DNA of 64,000 bases from Kaistella treverensis (lineage in GTDB: Bacteria > Bacteroidota > Bacteroidia > Flavobacteriales > Weeksellaceae). Both the position numbers and the translations under genes were made by a program. The notes under the pieces are model-generated. The model did not search any database, was not told the DNA's origin, and saw nothing but the letters and a program-made list of their open reading frames with translations. Location of the stretch: contig NZ_FORQ01000001.1 of NCBI RefSeq assembly GCF_900114045.1, forward strand, positions 496,001 through 560,000, given 5' to 3'. Numbering within the stretch: the first letter of the stretch is position 1; the number at the start of each line of letters is the position of its first letter. Shown here in pieces: positions 17,799 through 28,835 of the stretch.

Positions 17799-19073
17799 AT
17801 GACAGATATTTTCCAACGTCTTAGAGAAAATCCGGGTCCTTTGGGCCAGTTTGCGGACTATGCAGAAGGTTACTTTGTATTTCCAAAATTAGAAGGTCCT
17901 ATCGGCCCGCGAATGAGATTTCAGGGACGTGAAGTTATTTTCTGGAGTGCAAACGATTATTTAGGACTTTGCAACCATCCGGAAGTTTTAGAAGCCGACG
18001 CAAAAGCTGCCGCAGAATACGGAATGTTTTATCCGATGGGCGCGCGCGCAATGTCCGGTGAGACTGAACAGCACCAGCAGTTAGAAAGAGAACTGGCAGA
18101 ATTTGTAGACAAAGAAGCTGCTTATCTTCTCAACTTTGGTTATCAGGGAATGGTTTCCACCATCGATGCGTTGGTTGGCCGTCATGATGTTATTGTGTAC
18201 GATTCTGATTCTCACGCCTGTATCGTGGATGGTGTAAGACTTCACATGGGAAAAAGCTTTACGTACAAACATAACGATATCGCCAGTTTAGAAAAAAACC
18301 TCGTTAGAGCAACCAAAGTTGCGGAGGAACAAGGCGGCGGAATTTTGGTGATTACCGAAGGTGTTTTCGGGATGCGCGGCATGCAGGGGAAAATCAAAGA
18401 AATATGCGATTTAAAGAGCAAATTTAATTTCCGGCTTTTGGTTGACGATGCACACGGTTTCGGAACTTTAGGAAAAACCGGCGCCGGCGCGGGTGAAGAG
18501 CAAGGTTGCCAGGACCAGATCGATGTATATTTCTCAACTTTTGCGAAATCAATGGCTGGTTTCGGGGCGTTTATCGCAGCGGATGCAGACATCATCAGAA
18601 TTTTAAAATATAATTTGCGTTCACAGGTTTTCGCAAAATCTTTGACGATGCCAATGGTTATCGGTGGATTGAAAAGACTGGAATTGCTTCGTTCAAGACC
18701 GGAAATCAAGGCAAAACTTTGGGAAAATGTGCACAAATTACAAAACGGCTTAAAAGAAAGAGGTTTCAACTTAGGAAATTCCAATACCTGTGTAACGCCA
18801 GTGATGATGGAAGGTTCTACCGTTGAAGCAACTTTGCTTTCACGTGATTTAAGAGAAAACTTCGGTATTTTTACCTCAGTTGTAATTTATCCGGTAATTC
18901 CGAAGGGAATGATTTTGTTGCGTTTAATTCCAACCGCTTCTCACACCGATTCTGAAATCAATGAAACTTTGGCAGCATTCGAAGCAATTCACGAAAAATT
19001 AGTTTCCGGTTTTTACAAAAAAGAGGAGCAAAAATTATTGGAAGAGCAAAACCTTCAGTTCAAAAACAGCTAA
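17799..19073 (+). CDS. AONS/SPT-family PLP acyltransferase; probable cysteate-C-acyltransferase
   Basis: This alpha-oxoamine synthase of 424 residues has the family blocks WSANDYLGLCNHPEV (about 50-64), GARAMSGETEQHQQLE, the PLP-contacting DSDSHACIVDG, LLVDDAHGFG with the conserved Asp-Ala-His, and the Schiff-base Lys250 in FAKSM. Such enzymes condense an amino acid with an acyl-CoA or acyl-ACP and lose CO2. Candidates are serine palmitoyltransferase, glycine C-acetyltransferase, biotin KAPA synthase, or cysteate acyltransferase of capnine synthesis. No bio genes are near, and a cysteine-synthase-like gene is directly upstream, so I favour cysteate acyltransferase for sulfonolipids. Serine palmitoyltransferase is the main alternative. 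Confidence 0.75.
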   Translation: MTDIFQRLRENPGPLGQFADYAEGYFVFPKLEGPIGPRMRFQGREVIFWSANDYLGLCNHPEVLEADAKAAAEYGMFYPMGARAMSGETEQHQQLERELAEFVDKEAAYLLNFGYQGMVSTIDALVGRHDVIVYDSDSHACIVDGVRLHMGKSFTYKHNDIASLEKNLVRATKVAEEQGGGILVITEGVFGMRGMQGKIKEICDLKSKFNFRLLVDDAHGFGTLGKTGAGAGEEQGCQDQIDVYFSTFAKSMAGFGAFIAADADIIRILKYNLRSQVFAKSLTMPMVIGGLKRLELLRSRPEIKAKLWENVHKLQNGLKERGFNLGNSNTCVTPVMMEGSTVEATLLSRDLRENFGIFTSVVIYPVIPKGMILLRLIPTASHTDSEINETLAAFEAIHEKLVSGFYKKEEQKLLEEQNLQFKNS

Positions 19074-19098
19074 GAATTTTTCAGATTTATTTCTATAT

Positions 19099-19130
19099 AA
19101 ACCGCTTGAAAAATTCAGGCGGTTTTTTTT
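19099..19130 (+). terminator. Terminator of the acyltransferase gene
   Basis: AAACCGCTTGAA and TTCAGGCGGTTT form a 12-bp stem with one mismatch-type pair, followed by eight T. It lies 26 bp after the stop codon. Confidence 0.8.
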
Positions 19131-19149
19131 ACAAAAAAACTCATTAATT

Positions 19150-19560
19150 ATGAAACAAGTAATAATTACCAAGCAGGATTATAATAGAATTAACCGCTCG
19201 ATTACAGAAGCAAAAGCACGCAACAGCATTAAAAAAGAAGAAGCCGAAAAGCTTTTGGCGGAGCTGAAATCAGCGAAAATTGTCGATCAGGCAGAAATCG
19301 ATAAAGATGTAGTGACAATGAATTCTATTGTGAAAATTCACTTTCAGAATAACAAAACCAATATGGAATTTCAGTTGGTGTATCCGGCGGACGCCGATTT
19401 AAAACAGAAGAAAATTTCGATTTTTTCTGCTGTAGCTTCCGCTTTGATTGGCTATAAAGTAGGTGACGAAATCGACTGGTTAATTCCTTCCGGAATGACC
19501 AAAATCGTCATCGATGAAGTTTTATATCAACCCGAAGCTGCCGGAGATTTCGATTTGTAA
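19150..19560 (+). CDS. GreA/GreB C-terminal-domain protein (Rnk-like)
   Basis: The 136-residue protein has a helical N-terminal part (about 1-50, KARNSIKKEEAEKLLAELK) and the FKBP-like GreA/Rnk C-terminal fold at about 52-130. The recognisable stretch is VTMNSIVKIHF ... FQLVYPADADL ... KISIFSAVASALIGYKVGDEIDW. The short N-terminal helix lacks the long coiled coil with paired acidic tip residues of true GreA, so transcript-cleavage stimulation is unlikely. An RNA-polymerase-binding regulator of the Rnk type is the best guess. It stands alone between two terminators. Confidence 0.82.
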   Translation: MKQVIITKQDYNRINRSITEAKARNSIKKEEAEKLLAELKSAKIVDQAEIDKDVVTMNSIVKIHFQNNKTNMEFQLVYPADADLKQKKISIFSAVASALIGYKVGDEIDWLIPSGMTKIVIDEVLYQPEAAGDFDL

Positions 19561-19571
19561 AATTGAAAGAT

Positions 19572-19602
19572 AAAAAAAGCCGCTAAAAAGCGGTTTTTTT
19601 TG
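19572..19602 (+). terminator. Terminator of the Rnk-like gene
   Basis: AAGCCGCT, AAAA, AGCGGTTTTTTTT gives a GC-rich stem with a T tail 12 bp after the stop. Confidence 0.8.
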
Positions 19603-19661
19603 GTTTTGCGCCAATTGCCCGAATTCCAAAGAATTAAAATAAATTTGCAAAAAGAAAACGC

Positions 19662-21857
19662 TTGAAAGATCTTCTCCTCATCACTCCCCCATTTACCCAA
19701 TTGAACACGCCATATCCGGCGACTGCTTATATCAAAGGTTTTTTGAATACCAAAAATATCAGCAGCCATAAGGTGGATTTGGGAATTGAAGTGATTTTGG
19801 AAATTTTTTCTAAAAATGGCCTCAAAAAAATCTTTGCGAAAGAAATTGATTTAAATAAAATTTCGGCCAATTCGCGGCGAATTTTTTCACTTCGTGAAGA
19901 ATACATTAAAACCATCGATCAGGTCGTGCTTTTTCTTCAAAACCATAACCCGACTTTGGCGCGGCAAATCTGCACGATGAATTTTTTACCAGAAGGCTCG
20001 CGTTTTAACCAGCTTGATGATTTAGAATTTGCTTTCGGGAATATGGGTTTGCAGGACAAAGCAAAACATCTGGCGACTTTGTATCTGGAAGATATTTCAG
20101 ATTATATCGTAGAAAATATCGATGCGGATTTCGGTTTCAGCAGATATGCGAAACGTATCGGGCAAAGCGCAAATTCTTTCGATGAACTTTATTTAAAACT
20201 AAATGCTGAGGAAACTTTCACCGACGATTTTACTTTAAAATTATTGGCGCTTAAAGTGCAGATTTTTCAGCCTAAACTGGTCTGTTTTTCCGTGCCTTTT
20301 CCGGGGAATTTATATTCCGCTTTCAAGTGCGCGCAATTCATCAAAGCAAACTATCCGAACATTAAAATCGTAATGGGCGGCGGTTTTCCGAACACAGAAT
20401 TAAGGGAACTGAAAGACACTCGCGTTTTCGAGTTTTTCGACTTCATCACTTTGGACGACGGCGAATTACCGCTGGAACTGGTTTATGAAAATGTTATTTC
20501 AAACGAAAATATTTCCGAAAGCGAATTTAAAAGAACGTTTGTTTTAGAAAGTAGCGCGGTAACTTATAAAAATAATACTTTAAAAAACGATTACCGCCAG
20601 GCGTTTATCGGTACGCCGGATTACAGCGATCTGTTTCTGGATAAATATATTTCCGTCATTGAAATTGCAAATCCCATGCACAGCCTTTGGAGCGACGGCC
20701 GTTGGAATAAGCTCACCATGGCGCACGGCTGCTATTGGGGAAAATGTACTTTCTGCGATATTTCACTTGATTACGTGAAACTTTACGAACCTGTTTCGGC
20801 TAAAATTTTGGTCGATCGCATGGAAGAACTTATCTTACAAACCGGCGAAACTGGTTTCCACTTCGTGGATGAAGCGGCGCCGCCGGCTTTGATGCGGGAA
20901 GTAGCGATGGAAATTTTAAGACGGAATTTAGTCGTCACTTGGTGGACTAATATTCGGTTTGAAAAAAGTTTCAGTAAAGATTTGTGTTTTTTACTCAGAA
21001 TGTCAGGTTTAGTTGCGGTTTCTGGAGGTTTGGAAGTTGCCGGTGACCGCTTGCTGAAACTCATCGACAAAGGCGTTTCGGTTGACCAGGTGGCAAAAGT
21101 TACGCGAAATTTCACCGAAGCCGGCGTGATGGTCCATTCCTATTTGATGTACGGTTTTCCCACGCAGACTGAGCAGGAAACCATCGATTCTCTTGAAATG
21201 GTTCGGCAACTATTTGAAATGGGAATTGTGCAAAGCGGTTTCTGGCATCAGTTTTCGCTGACTGCACATTCACCTATTGGGCAAAATCCGGAAAAATACG
21301 GCGTACAGCCGGTAAAAAAAGAAATCCACTTCGCGCATAATGATGTAGATTTTATCGACGAGTCTGGAATTGATCACAATAAATTCAGTTTTGGTTTAAA
21401 AAAATCGCTGTTCAATTATATGCACGGAATTAATTTCGATTTGCCGCTCCGCGAATGGTTTGATTTTAAAACTCCCAAGACCACCATTCATCCGGATTAT
21501 ATTCACGACTGTCTTTTGGAAGAGGAAAATTTTGCTTTCAAAGGAAATTTAAAACTCGTTTTTTTGGTTAAGAATGTACTTGCGGAAGACTTTGAAAAAT
21601 CAAAAAAAGGAAATACCACCAGTTTTACAAGACTTACTTTTCACCTGAAAACCAATATTGTAAAAATAGATTTGGAAAAAAATAAAGCCCAATGGCTGCT
21701 AAAAATATTCGAAGAAAACTCCACAGAAAATTCGAAAAAAATGACCTTACAGCAGCTAAAAAATAATTTCGAAGAACACTTTGAAAATTTTGAATTGTTC
21801 TGGTTTTCAAAACCGATGGCGCAACTGAAGGAAAACGGTGTGATTTTAAGCCTTTAG
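19662..21857 (+). CDS. Cobalamin-binding-type radical SAM protein of unknown substrate
   Basis: The 731-residue protein starts at TTG 19662, directly before KDLLLITPPFTQLNTPYPA, the usual opening of a B12-binding Rossmann domain (seen to about residue 260, IVMGGGFPN). The radical SAM core follows. Its cluster cysteines read GCYWGKCTFCD, Cys357, Cys362 and Cys365, a CX4CX2C spacing instead of the common CX3CX2C. Later comes SGGLEVAGDRLLKLIDKG. The C-terminal ~150 residues are extra and unassigned. Related proteins modify peptides, lipids or cofactors; nothing nearby points to a substrate. It is probably transcribed alone. Confidence 0.82.
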   Translation: MKDLLLITPPFTQLNTPYPATAYIKGFLNTKNISSHKVDLGIEVILEIFSKNGLKKIFAKEIDLNKISANSRRIFSLREEYIKTIDQVVLFLQNHNPTLARQICTMNFLPEGSRFNQLDDLEFAFGNMGLQDKAKHLATLYLEDISDYIVENIDADFGFSRYAKRIGQSANSFDELYLKLNAEETFTDDFTLKLLALKVQIFQPKLVCFSVPFPGNLYSAFKCAQFIKANYPNIKIVMGGGFPNTELRELKDTRVFEFFDFITLDDGELPLELVYENVISNENISESEFKRTFVLESSAVTYKNNTLKNDYRQAFIGTPDYSDLFLDKYISVIEIANPMHSLWSDGRWNKLTMAHGCYWGKCTFCDISLDYVKLYEPVSAKILVDRMEELILQTGETGFHFVDEAAPPALMREVAMEILRRNLVVTWWTNIRFEKSFSKDLCFLLRMSGLVAVSGGLEVAGDRLLKLIDKGVSVDQVAKVTRNFTEAGVMVHSYLMYGFPTQTEQETIDSLEMVRQLFEMGIVQSGFWHQFSLTAHSPIGQNPEKYGVQPVKKEIHFAHNDVDFIDESGIDHNKFSFGLKKSLFNYMHGINFDLPLREWFDFKTPKTTIHPDYIHDCLLEEENFAFKGNLKLVFLVKNVLAEDFEKSKKGNTTSFTRLTFHLKTNIVKIDLEKNKAQWLLKIFEENSTENSKKMTLQQLKNNFEEHFENFELFWFSKPMAQLKENGVILSL

Positions 21858-21864
21858 GAATTTT

Positions 21865-21896
21865 AAAAAATATGCCGTTTTAGCGGCAAATTTTTA
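21865..21896 (+). terminator. Stem-loop family copy after the radical SAM gene
   Basis: An A-run, TATGCCGTTTTAGCGGCA and AATTTTT form the clearest copy of the family core. It lies 8 bp after the stop and may act as a terminator. Confidence 0.65.
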
Positions 21897-21911
21897 CGAA
21901 TTACTTAAATA

Positions 21912-21944
21912 CAAAAACCCCGCTATTTGTGTAGCGGGATTTTC
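21912..21944. terminator. Second hairpin before the regulator-like gene
   Basis: CCCGCTA and TAGCGGG pair around TTTGTG, with A-rich and T-rich flanks. A similar CCCG/CGGG hairpin recurs at 24668-24702, on the other side of the regulator-EamA pair. Confidence 0.7.
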
Positions 21945-22064
21945 TAGGTATATAATAATGTGTTTTTTAGATGTGACAAAGATAAGGGCTTATATGATGA
22001 GAATTTTTGCCCAAATTTGCCCAAAATATTTGCAGGATTATTATAAAATATACTAATTTGCAAC

Positions 22065-23249
22065 ATGATCAATAGCTTGCGCAAGGAGTTTGAAAAAGTA
22101 TATTTCAGCAATATTTCAACCACAAAAGGGTTGGAAAATCTTGCCAGCAATATTGGTGTTTCAAAGAATTCTTTACGGCGGTTTTTAGGTAAAATAAAGA
22201 ACAGCAGCCAGTTGCGGCTGTCAACGCTCAATTTAATTTCTGCAAGATTAGGTTACCGGGATTTTCAGGATTTTTGTGATACTTTTCAAAATGGCGAAGT
22301 TTCACTAGATTTCGAATTGCTTGATATTTATTATGGTCTGGTAAAAGGTGAAGGAACGCGTTTAAACGACCGAATTTTCCAAAAGGCGAACTTCTATTTT
22401 GCTGAAAAAATCCTTTCAAACCCAAAAAATCTGCAGGAATTCATCAAACGATTCGCGGACAATGAGGAGGCGCTGGAATACGTGCTTGCCTGGCATCCTT
22501 TTTACGAAAAAGCGGCGCAAAAAGAATATCAGGATGCTTTACTGAAACTTGTAAAAATCACGAAAGATGCGCACATCAAAGTTTTTGCATATTCTTTTGT
22601 TTTTTATGGCAGGTTTATGTCCGAAAAACTAAACCTGGAGGACGCGGCTGATTTAATGAAAAAAATTGAGCTGCAGGTCGTCAAGATGCGGAAAGAAAGC
22701 GATGTATATATGGCTTTCCCGGAAGCCAGATATACCATTGCAAAATATTTTTATATGTTTTTGCAGGAACAGAAAAGCACCGGTGACCAAATCAGCGCCA
22801 GTTATGAATTAAAAAATTTGCCTGAAAATGGCGGAATTTTATTTGCAGAACAGATTATTTTCCGCACCTATGTAAGCAGTGCGCTGAATGCTATAGAACG
22901 CTATGAGGACGCGGATGCGTGTTTTAAGGAGATTCCCACGGAAAAACAACTGAACGAATTTGCGGAAGAAAATCCGCATTTACAGGCAAATATTTTTCTG
23001 TATAAAATAACGCGCGCGATCACGCTTTTCTATCTTGGTAAAAGAAGCGACGCTGTAACAATATTTGAGAGTTTGCCCATCGACATTAATGATGGTAAAA
23101 ATTTTCCTTTCGACTGTAAAATTTATTTCGAACTGCAGTATTATCGCCTGGGTAAGCATCTTTTTCCAAAGCGTGAAGATTTAAAGCTAAGATTTGATTT
23201 TCTGATTGCAAAAACGCAGTACACTTTTTTAAATAGATTTCAGTGTTAG
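22065..23249 (+). CDS. Unknown protein with N-terminal helix-turn-helix-like region and helical C-terminus
   Basis: I do not recognise a named family. The 394 residues start MINSLRKEFEKVYF. The N-terminal 75 residues read like a DNA-binding fold: GLENLASNIGVSKNSLRRFLGKI, then LSTLNLISARLGYRDFQDFC. The rest (about 85-390) is rich in amphipathic helices with alternating aromatic residues, suggesting TPR-like pairs. There is no signal peptide or membrane segment. The start ATG lies 14 bp after a near-consensus box. The last 7 bases overlap the start of the EamA transporter, so the two are translated in a coupled way. A regulatory role for the transporter is inferred from this overlap only. Confidence 0.7.
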   Translation: MINSLRKEFEKVYFSNISTTKGLENLASNIGVSKNSLRRFLGKIKNSSQLRLSTLNLISARLGYRDFQDFCDTFQNGEVSLDFELLDIYYGLVKGEGTRLNDRIFQKANFYFAEKILSNPKNLQEFIKRFADNEEALEYVLAWHPFYEKAAQKEYQDALLKLVKITKDAHIKVFAYSFVFYGRFMSEKLNLEDAADLMKKIELQVVKMRKESDVYMAFPEARYTIAKYFYMFLQEQKSTGDQISASYELKNLPENGGILFAEQIIFRTYVSSALNAIERYEDADACFKEIPTEKQLNEFAEENPHLQANIFLYKITRAITLFYLGKRSDAVTIFESLPIDINDGKNFPFDCKIYFELQYYRLGKHLFPKREDLKLRFDFLIAKTQYTFLNRFQC

Positions 23250-24112
23250 CCATTCTAATTACAATTTTCGGCCACATTAGCTACGGGACCACGAATGTGC
23301 TGTGGAAAAATCCGCGAAATGAATTGGGAACATTACCGCTGATTATTATCCGAAGTTTGTGCTGTTTTCTGATTTTTTCAGTCAGTTATTTTGTGCTGAC
23401 TGGTCTTCAGATTATTCCGACAACTCAATTTACGTGGGTAGATTTGGTGCAAACTGCAGGAATCTGCGCTGTAAATTATTTTGGCCTTTTCTTCTTTCTG
23501 CAATCTATGAAACACACGCAGATTTCCAACACGATTGGTTTTGGGAAAATCGGCTTAATCATTGGCGTTGCGGCAGGATATTTTTTTTATGGAGAAGAAA
23601 TTTCTGCACTGAAGGTTTTTCTGTGCATCGTGGTCCTCATCGGCGTTTCGCTTATTGAAATGTCCGGCAGAACGAAAAAAACATCGCTTTTATCGAAAGG
23701 TTTGCTTTACACCGTTTTGGCAAAAATATTCTGGTCAACCGCTTATTTTTATGTGCCTTTTATCGACAAACTTGGTCCGGTGCTTTTCTGCGCTGTTTTG
23801 GAATTTACGGTGTGTACGCTGAGTTGTATTTTATTTTTGGTGAATCCCACCAAAATTGATTTAAAAAATATAACACCAACGACAAAAAGAGAAATCGTAC
23901 TTTTGATTTTTCTGGGCACTTTAGGCACATTTTGTCTGAATTTTGCGCTTGCGAATATGAGTATAATACTCTTCGCAATTATCGGATTAATAGAACCTGT
24001 GCTGGGTTTGCTTATTTCCAAGTTTTATCACAAGGAAAGCTTAAGCCACTACCAAAAAATCGGAATTACGCTGGGAATCTTGTCGGCTTTTGTTCTTTCG
24101 GTAACTAAATAA
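23243..24112 (+). CDS. EamA/DMT-family transporter
   Basis: The 289-residue protein has ten hydrophobic segments and the two EamA repeats of the drug/metabolite transporter superfamily. Repeat ends include FGKIGLIIGVAAGYFFYGEEISALK and IGLIEPVLGLLISKFYHKESLS, the typical 'pore' proline-rich region near the end. The start is GTG at 23243, inside the last codons of the upstream gene; no in-frame ATG lies near the N-terminal membrane segment. Substrate unknown. The gene ends 63 bp from the convergent small gene with no strong terminator between. Confidence 0.85.
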   Translation: MLAILITIFGHISYGTTNVLWKNPRNELGTLPLIIIRSLCCFLIFSVSYFVLTGLQIIPTTQFTWVDLVQTAGICAVNYFGLFFFLQSMKHTQISNTIGFGKIGLIIGVAAGYFFYGEEISALKVFLCIVVLIGVSLIEMSGRTKKTSLLSKGLLYTVLAKIFWSTAYFYVPFIDKLGPVLFCAVLEFTVCTLSCILFLVNPTKIDLKNITPTTKREIVLLIFLGTLGTFCLNFALANMSIILFAIIGLIEPVLGLLISKFYHKESLSHYQKIGITLGILSAFVLSVTK

Positions 24113-24175
24113 TGCTGTTTTGCGAATATAAATTTTACTTGATTTCAGCTAAATTGTAATGACGAGCAAAAAAAA

Positions 24176-24571
24176 TTAATTACATTTCTTTTCCATAGCT
24201 TCAGCTAATTTAGCTTGGATTTGTTGCAATTTTTTCACCTGGTTGGGAGATAGTTTGTTTTTACTTTTTGCTATTTTTAAATTTTTCGCCAGTTCACGCC
24301 CGTTTCCAAGCAAGGTTGAATATTCTGCAAAATCATTCATATCAGCACTTTCTTCCTTGTTTTGAACTATGGTAACATATTGGTTTACGTAGTTTTCGCA
24401 ATCCTTCAGCACTTGATCAATATCTAACATACTATCTGTAAGAGCGTCGAAAGGTCTTGGACGAAATAAATTTGGTGACTCTTCGGTTTCCACTAATTTA
24501 TCCTGTTCTTTTGCTATCTCATAAGACTTTATGAGATTGAAAAGTAATTCCGATAAATAAACCTTTTTCAT
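24176..24571 (-). CDS. Small helical protein of unknown function
   Basis: I choose the ATG at 24571 (131 residues, MKKVYLSELLFNLIKSYEIA) over the longer frame from 24640, because a TAnnTTTG-type box (TAATTTTG on the minus strand) lies about 18 bp upstream of it. The protein is hydrophilic and alpha-helical with no signal peptide. The C-terminal half is charged: KNKLSPNQVKKLQQIQAKLAEAMEKK. I recognise no family. It lies between the convergent EamA gene and atpC, which is on the same strand but behind a terminator. Confidence 0.6.
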   Translation of the reverse strand: MKKVYLSELLFNLIKSYEIAKEQDKLVETEESPNLFRPRPFDALTDSMLDIDQVLKDCENYVNQYVTIVQNKEESADMNDFAEYSTLLGNGRELAKNLKIAKSKNKLSPNQVKKLQQIQAKLAEAMEKKCN

Positions 24572-24667
24572 AATAGTTCTGCCCTGTTGGTGCAAAATTA
24601 TGCTGTTAACCGGTGTAAAATTCTGCCCAATTTTGCCCATATTTTATATTTTTTACATCTTTTAAAA

Positions 24668-24702
24668 CAAAAAAATCCCGCTCTTTTTAGAACGGGATTT
24701 TT
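24668..24702. terminator. Bidirectional terminator below atpC
   Basis: AAAAATCCCG and CGGGATTTTT are a perfect 10-bp stem, extended inside by partial TCT/AGA pairing. It lies 19 bp after the atpC stop on the minus strand and has a T-run in that direction. Confidence 0.8.
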
Positions 24703-24720
24703 AGGTATTTTATCGGCAAT

Positions 24721-25002
24721 TTATTCTGCCAAAATAATTCCTTTATTATTGCTATATTCTATCACTCCGCTTTTAATCGGAAAAGAAAACACGCTTTCTT
24801 TTTCGTTTTCGCGCGTGAAGTGATTCGCAAATTGCTCTGGAATGTCGTTGGTAAACACTTTAACTTTACCACCGTTCAGGGAAGCAACAATCGCCGCGTG
24901 ATCTTTCATGATGTGAAATTCACCGCTTTTACCCGGAAGCAAAACAGATTTTACTTCGCCTTCAAAAACTACGAATTCCGGAGTTAATATTTTGATGTTC
25001 AT
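24721..25002 (-). CDS. atpC: ATP synthase F1 epsilon subunit
   Basis: The 93-residue protein is the epsilon subunit of the rotary ATP synthase central stalk. It opens MNIKILTPEFVVFEGEVKSVLLPGKSGEFHIMKDHAAIVASL, the family's beta-sandwich. At 93 residues it is shorter than the ~130-residue E. coli form and lacks most of the C-terminal inhibitory helical hairpin, which is common in this phylum. It lies 82 bp after atpD on the same strand; the gap contains a purine/pyrimidine tract with AGAAAAAAGA and TCTTTTTTCT, able to form an A-U hairpin. Confidence 0.92.
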   Translation of the reverse strand: MNIKILTPEFVVFEGEVKSVLLPGKSGEFHIMKDHAAIVASLNGGKVKVFTNDIPEQFANHFTRENEKESVFSFPIKSGVIEYSNNKGIILAE

Positions 25003-25084
25003 TATTTCTCAGATTAAAGATTAAAGAGAAAAGAAAAAAGAATGAGAATGTCTTTCCTCTTTTTTCTTTATTCTATATTTCTAA

Positions 25085-27670
<2,586 letters not shown>

Positions 27671-27676
27671 AAAAAT

Positions 27677-27710
27677 TAAAAAATTTGCCGTTTTAAGCGG
27701 AAATTTTTTA
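27677..27710 (+). terminator. Stem-loop family copy after ribF
   Basis: AAAAAATTTGCCG, TTTTAAG, CGGAAATTTTTT is a near-perfect palindrome 7 bp after the ribF stop, between convergent genes. Confidence 0.6.
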
Positions 27711-27726
27711 TTTTAAAAGTGAAAAA

Positions 27727-28080
27727 TTAGCTGTTATTTACTGCTTCTTTTTGATTTTTCGTAAGCGATGAAAATACCAAATCGTACGAATGATCAATCA
27801 TTTCTAAAATCAGTTCCCGCTTCAAACCCTCACATACCACGGAACTCCAATGCGTTTTGTTCATGTGATAAGCGGCCGCAATTTGTGGATGTTTTTCGCG
27901 GAGTTCAGCGCTCCATTCCGGATGCGTCTTTACAGAAATTGTTAAAGGCTCACTTTCCAAAGCAATCAGCATAAACATTTTACCGCCCACTTTCAGCACC
28001 AGCGCGTCCGGACCAAACGGAAAAGTTTCTTCAACACCTTTTCTGGTTTGGCAGTGGTTTAAAATTTCGGTAACATCCAT
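27727..28080 (-). CDS. MmcQ/YjbR-family protein
   Basis: The 117-residue protein starts best at ATG 28080 (MDVTEILNHCQTRKGVEETFPFG), which matches the usual MmcQ/YjbR start; 16 extra codons upstream are open but not family-like. Conserved blocks are DALVLKVGGKMFMLIAL, ISVKTHPEWSAELREKHPQI and HMNKTHWSSVV, the last being a hallmark. The fold is CyaY-like and has been called DNA-binding, but a clear role is not established. It lies opposite the NAD(P)-binding gene. Confidence 0.85.
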   Translation of the reverse strand: MDVTEILNHCQTRKGVEETFPFGPDALVLKVGGKMFMLIALESEPLTISVKTHPEWSAELREKHPQIAAAYHMNKTHWSSVVCEGLKRELILEMIDHSYDLVFSSLTKNQKEAVNNS

Positions 28081-28147
28081 TTTCAGCTTTTTAACAAAAT
28101 TAGTATATTTAAGGGGAAATTTTTCCACGCACTATTTAATTAAAATT

Positions 28148-28795
28148 ATGAAAGCATTGGTAATCGGCGCGACCGGCGCTACGGGTAAAGATTTGGTTCA
28201 GCTTTTAATAGAAGACAACAGCTTTTCCGAAATTCATCTTTTCGTGCGGAAACCTTTAGAACTAAACACCGACAAGGTGAAAATACACGTTGTAAATTTT
28301 GATCAGCCGGAAGAATGGAAGAATTTAATTAAAGGTGACGTTGCTTTTTCCTGTCTTGGCACTACTTTAAAAGCGGCCGGAAGCAAAGAAAATCAGTATA
28401 AAATTGATGTGGATTATCAATATAACTTCGCTAAAAGTGCAAAAGAAAATGGCGTTGAAGATTTTATTTTGATCTCGTCGTACGGTGCAAACGCGAATTC
28501 GAAAATTTTCTATTCGCGCATGAAAGGCGAATTGGAGCAGAAAATTAAAGATCTGCATTTTGAAAAACTCACCATTTTTCAACCCGGCATGCTGGACCGG
28601 AAAAATTCTGAAAGACCGGCAGAAATTTTGGGCGCTAAAACGGTGAAATTTTTCAATTCTCTGGGTTTGCTGAAAAGCCAGAAACCTTTGCCAACGTCAA
28701 CTTTGGCGCAGGCGATGATTAATGCTTCAAAAATAAAATCCAACGGTTATTCTAAAATTAAGCTCGGCGCTATTTTCAGTTTCGCAGAAAAATAG
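28148..28795 (+). CDS. NAD(P)-binding Rossmann protein (HTATIP2/YbjT-like)
   Basis: The 215 residues start with the dinucleotide-binding motif VIGATGATGKDLVQLL (about 4-19). NFDQPEEWKNLIKGDVAFSCLG follows at about 48-70, then ILISSYGANANSKIFYSRMKGELE (about 110-133) with a YxxxK-like segment, Tyr and Lys, as in atypical short-chain dehydrogenases. Related proteins act as oxidoreductases or redox sensors; no substrate can be assigned. The start ATG is 67 bp from the divergent YjbR start. Confidence 0.85.
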   Translation: MKALVIGATGATGKDLVQLLIEDNSFSEIHLFVRKPLELNTDKVKIHVVNFDQPEEWKNLIKGDVAFSCLGTTLKAAGSKENQYKIDVDYQYNFAKSAKENGVEDFILISSYGANANSKIFYSRMKGELEQKIKDLHFEKLTIFQPGMLDRKNSERPAEILGAKTVKFFNSLGLLKSQKPLPTSTLAQAMINASKIKSNGYSKIKLGAIFSFAEK

Positions 28796-28835
28796 CCGCT
28801 AAAACAGGATTTTTTTTCATTTTAGCAGAAAGCAG

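Noticed and set aside
24572-24640. Longer start for the small helical protein (24640)
   Set aside because: The extra 23 residues carry the promoter-like TAATTTTG; the ATG at 24571 is better placed.
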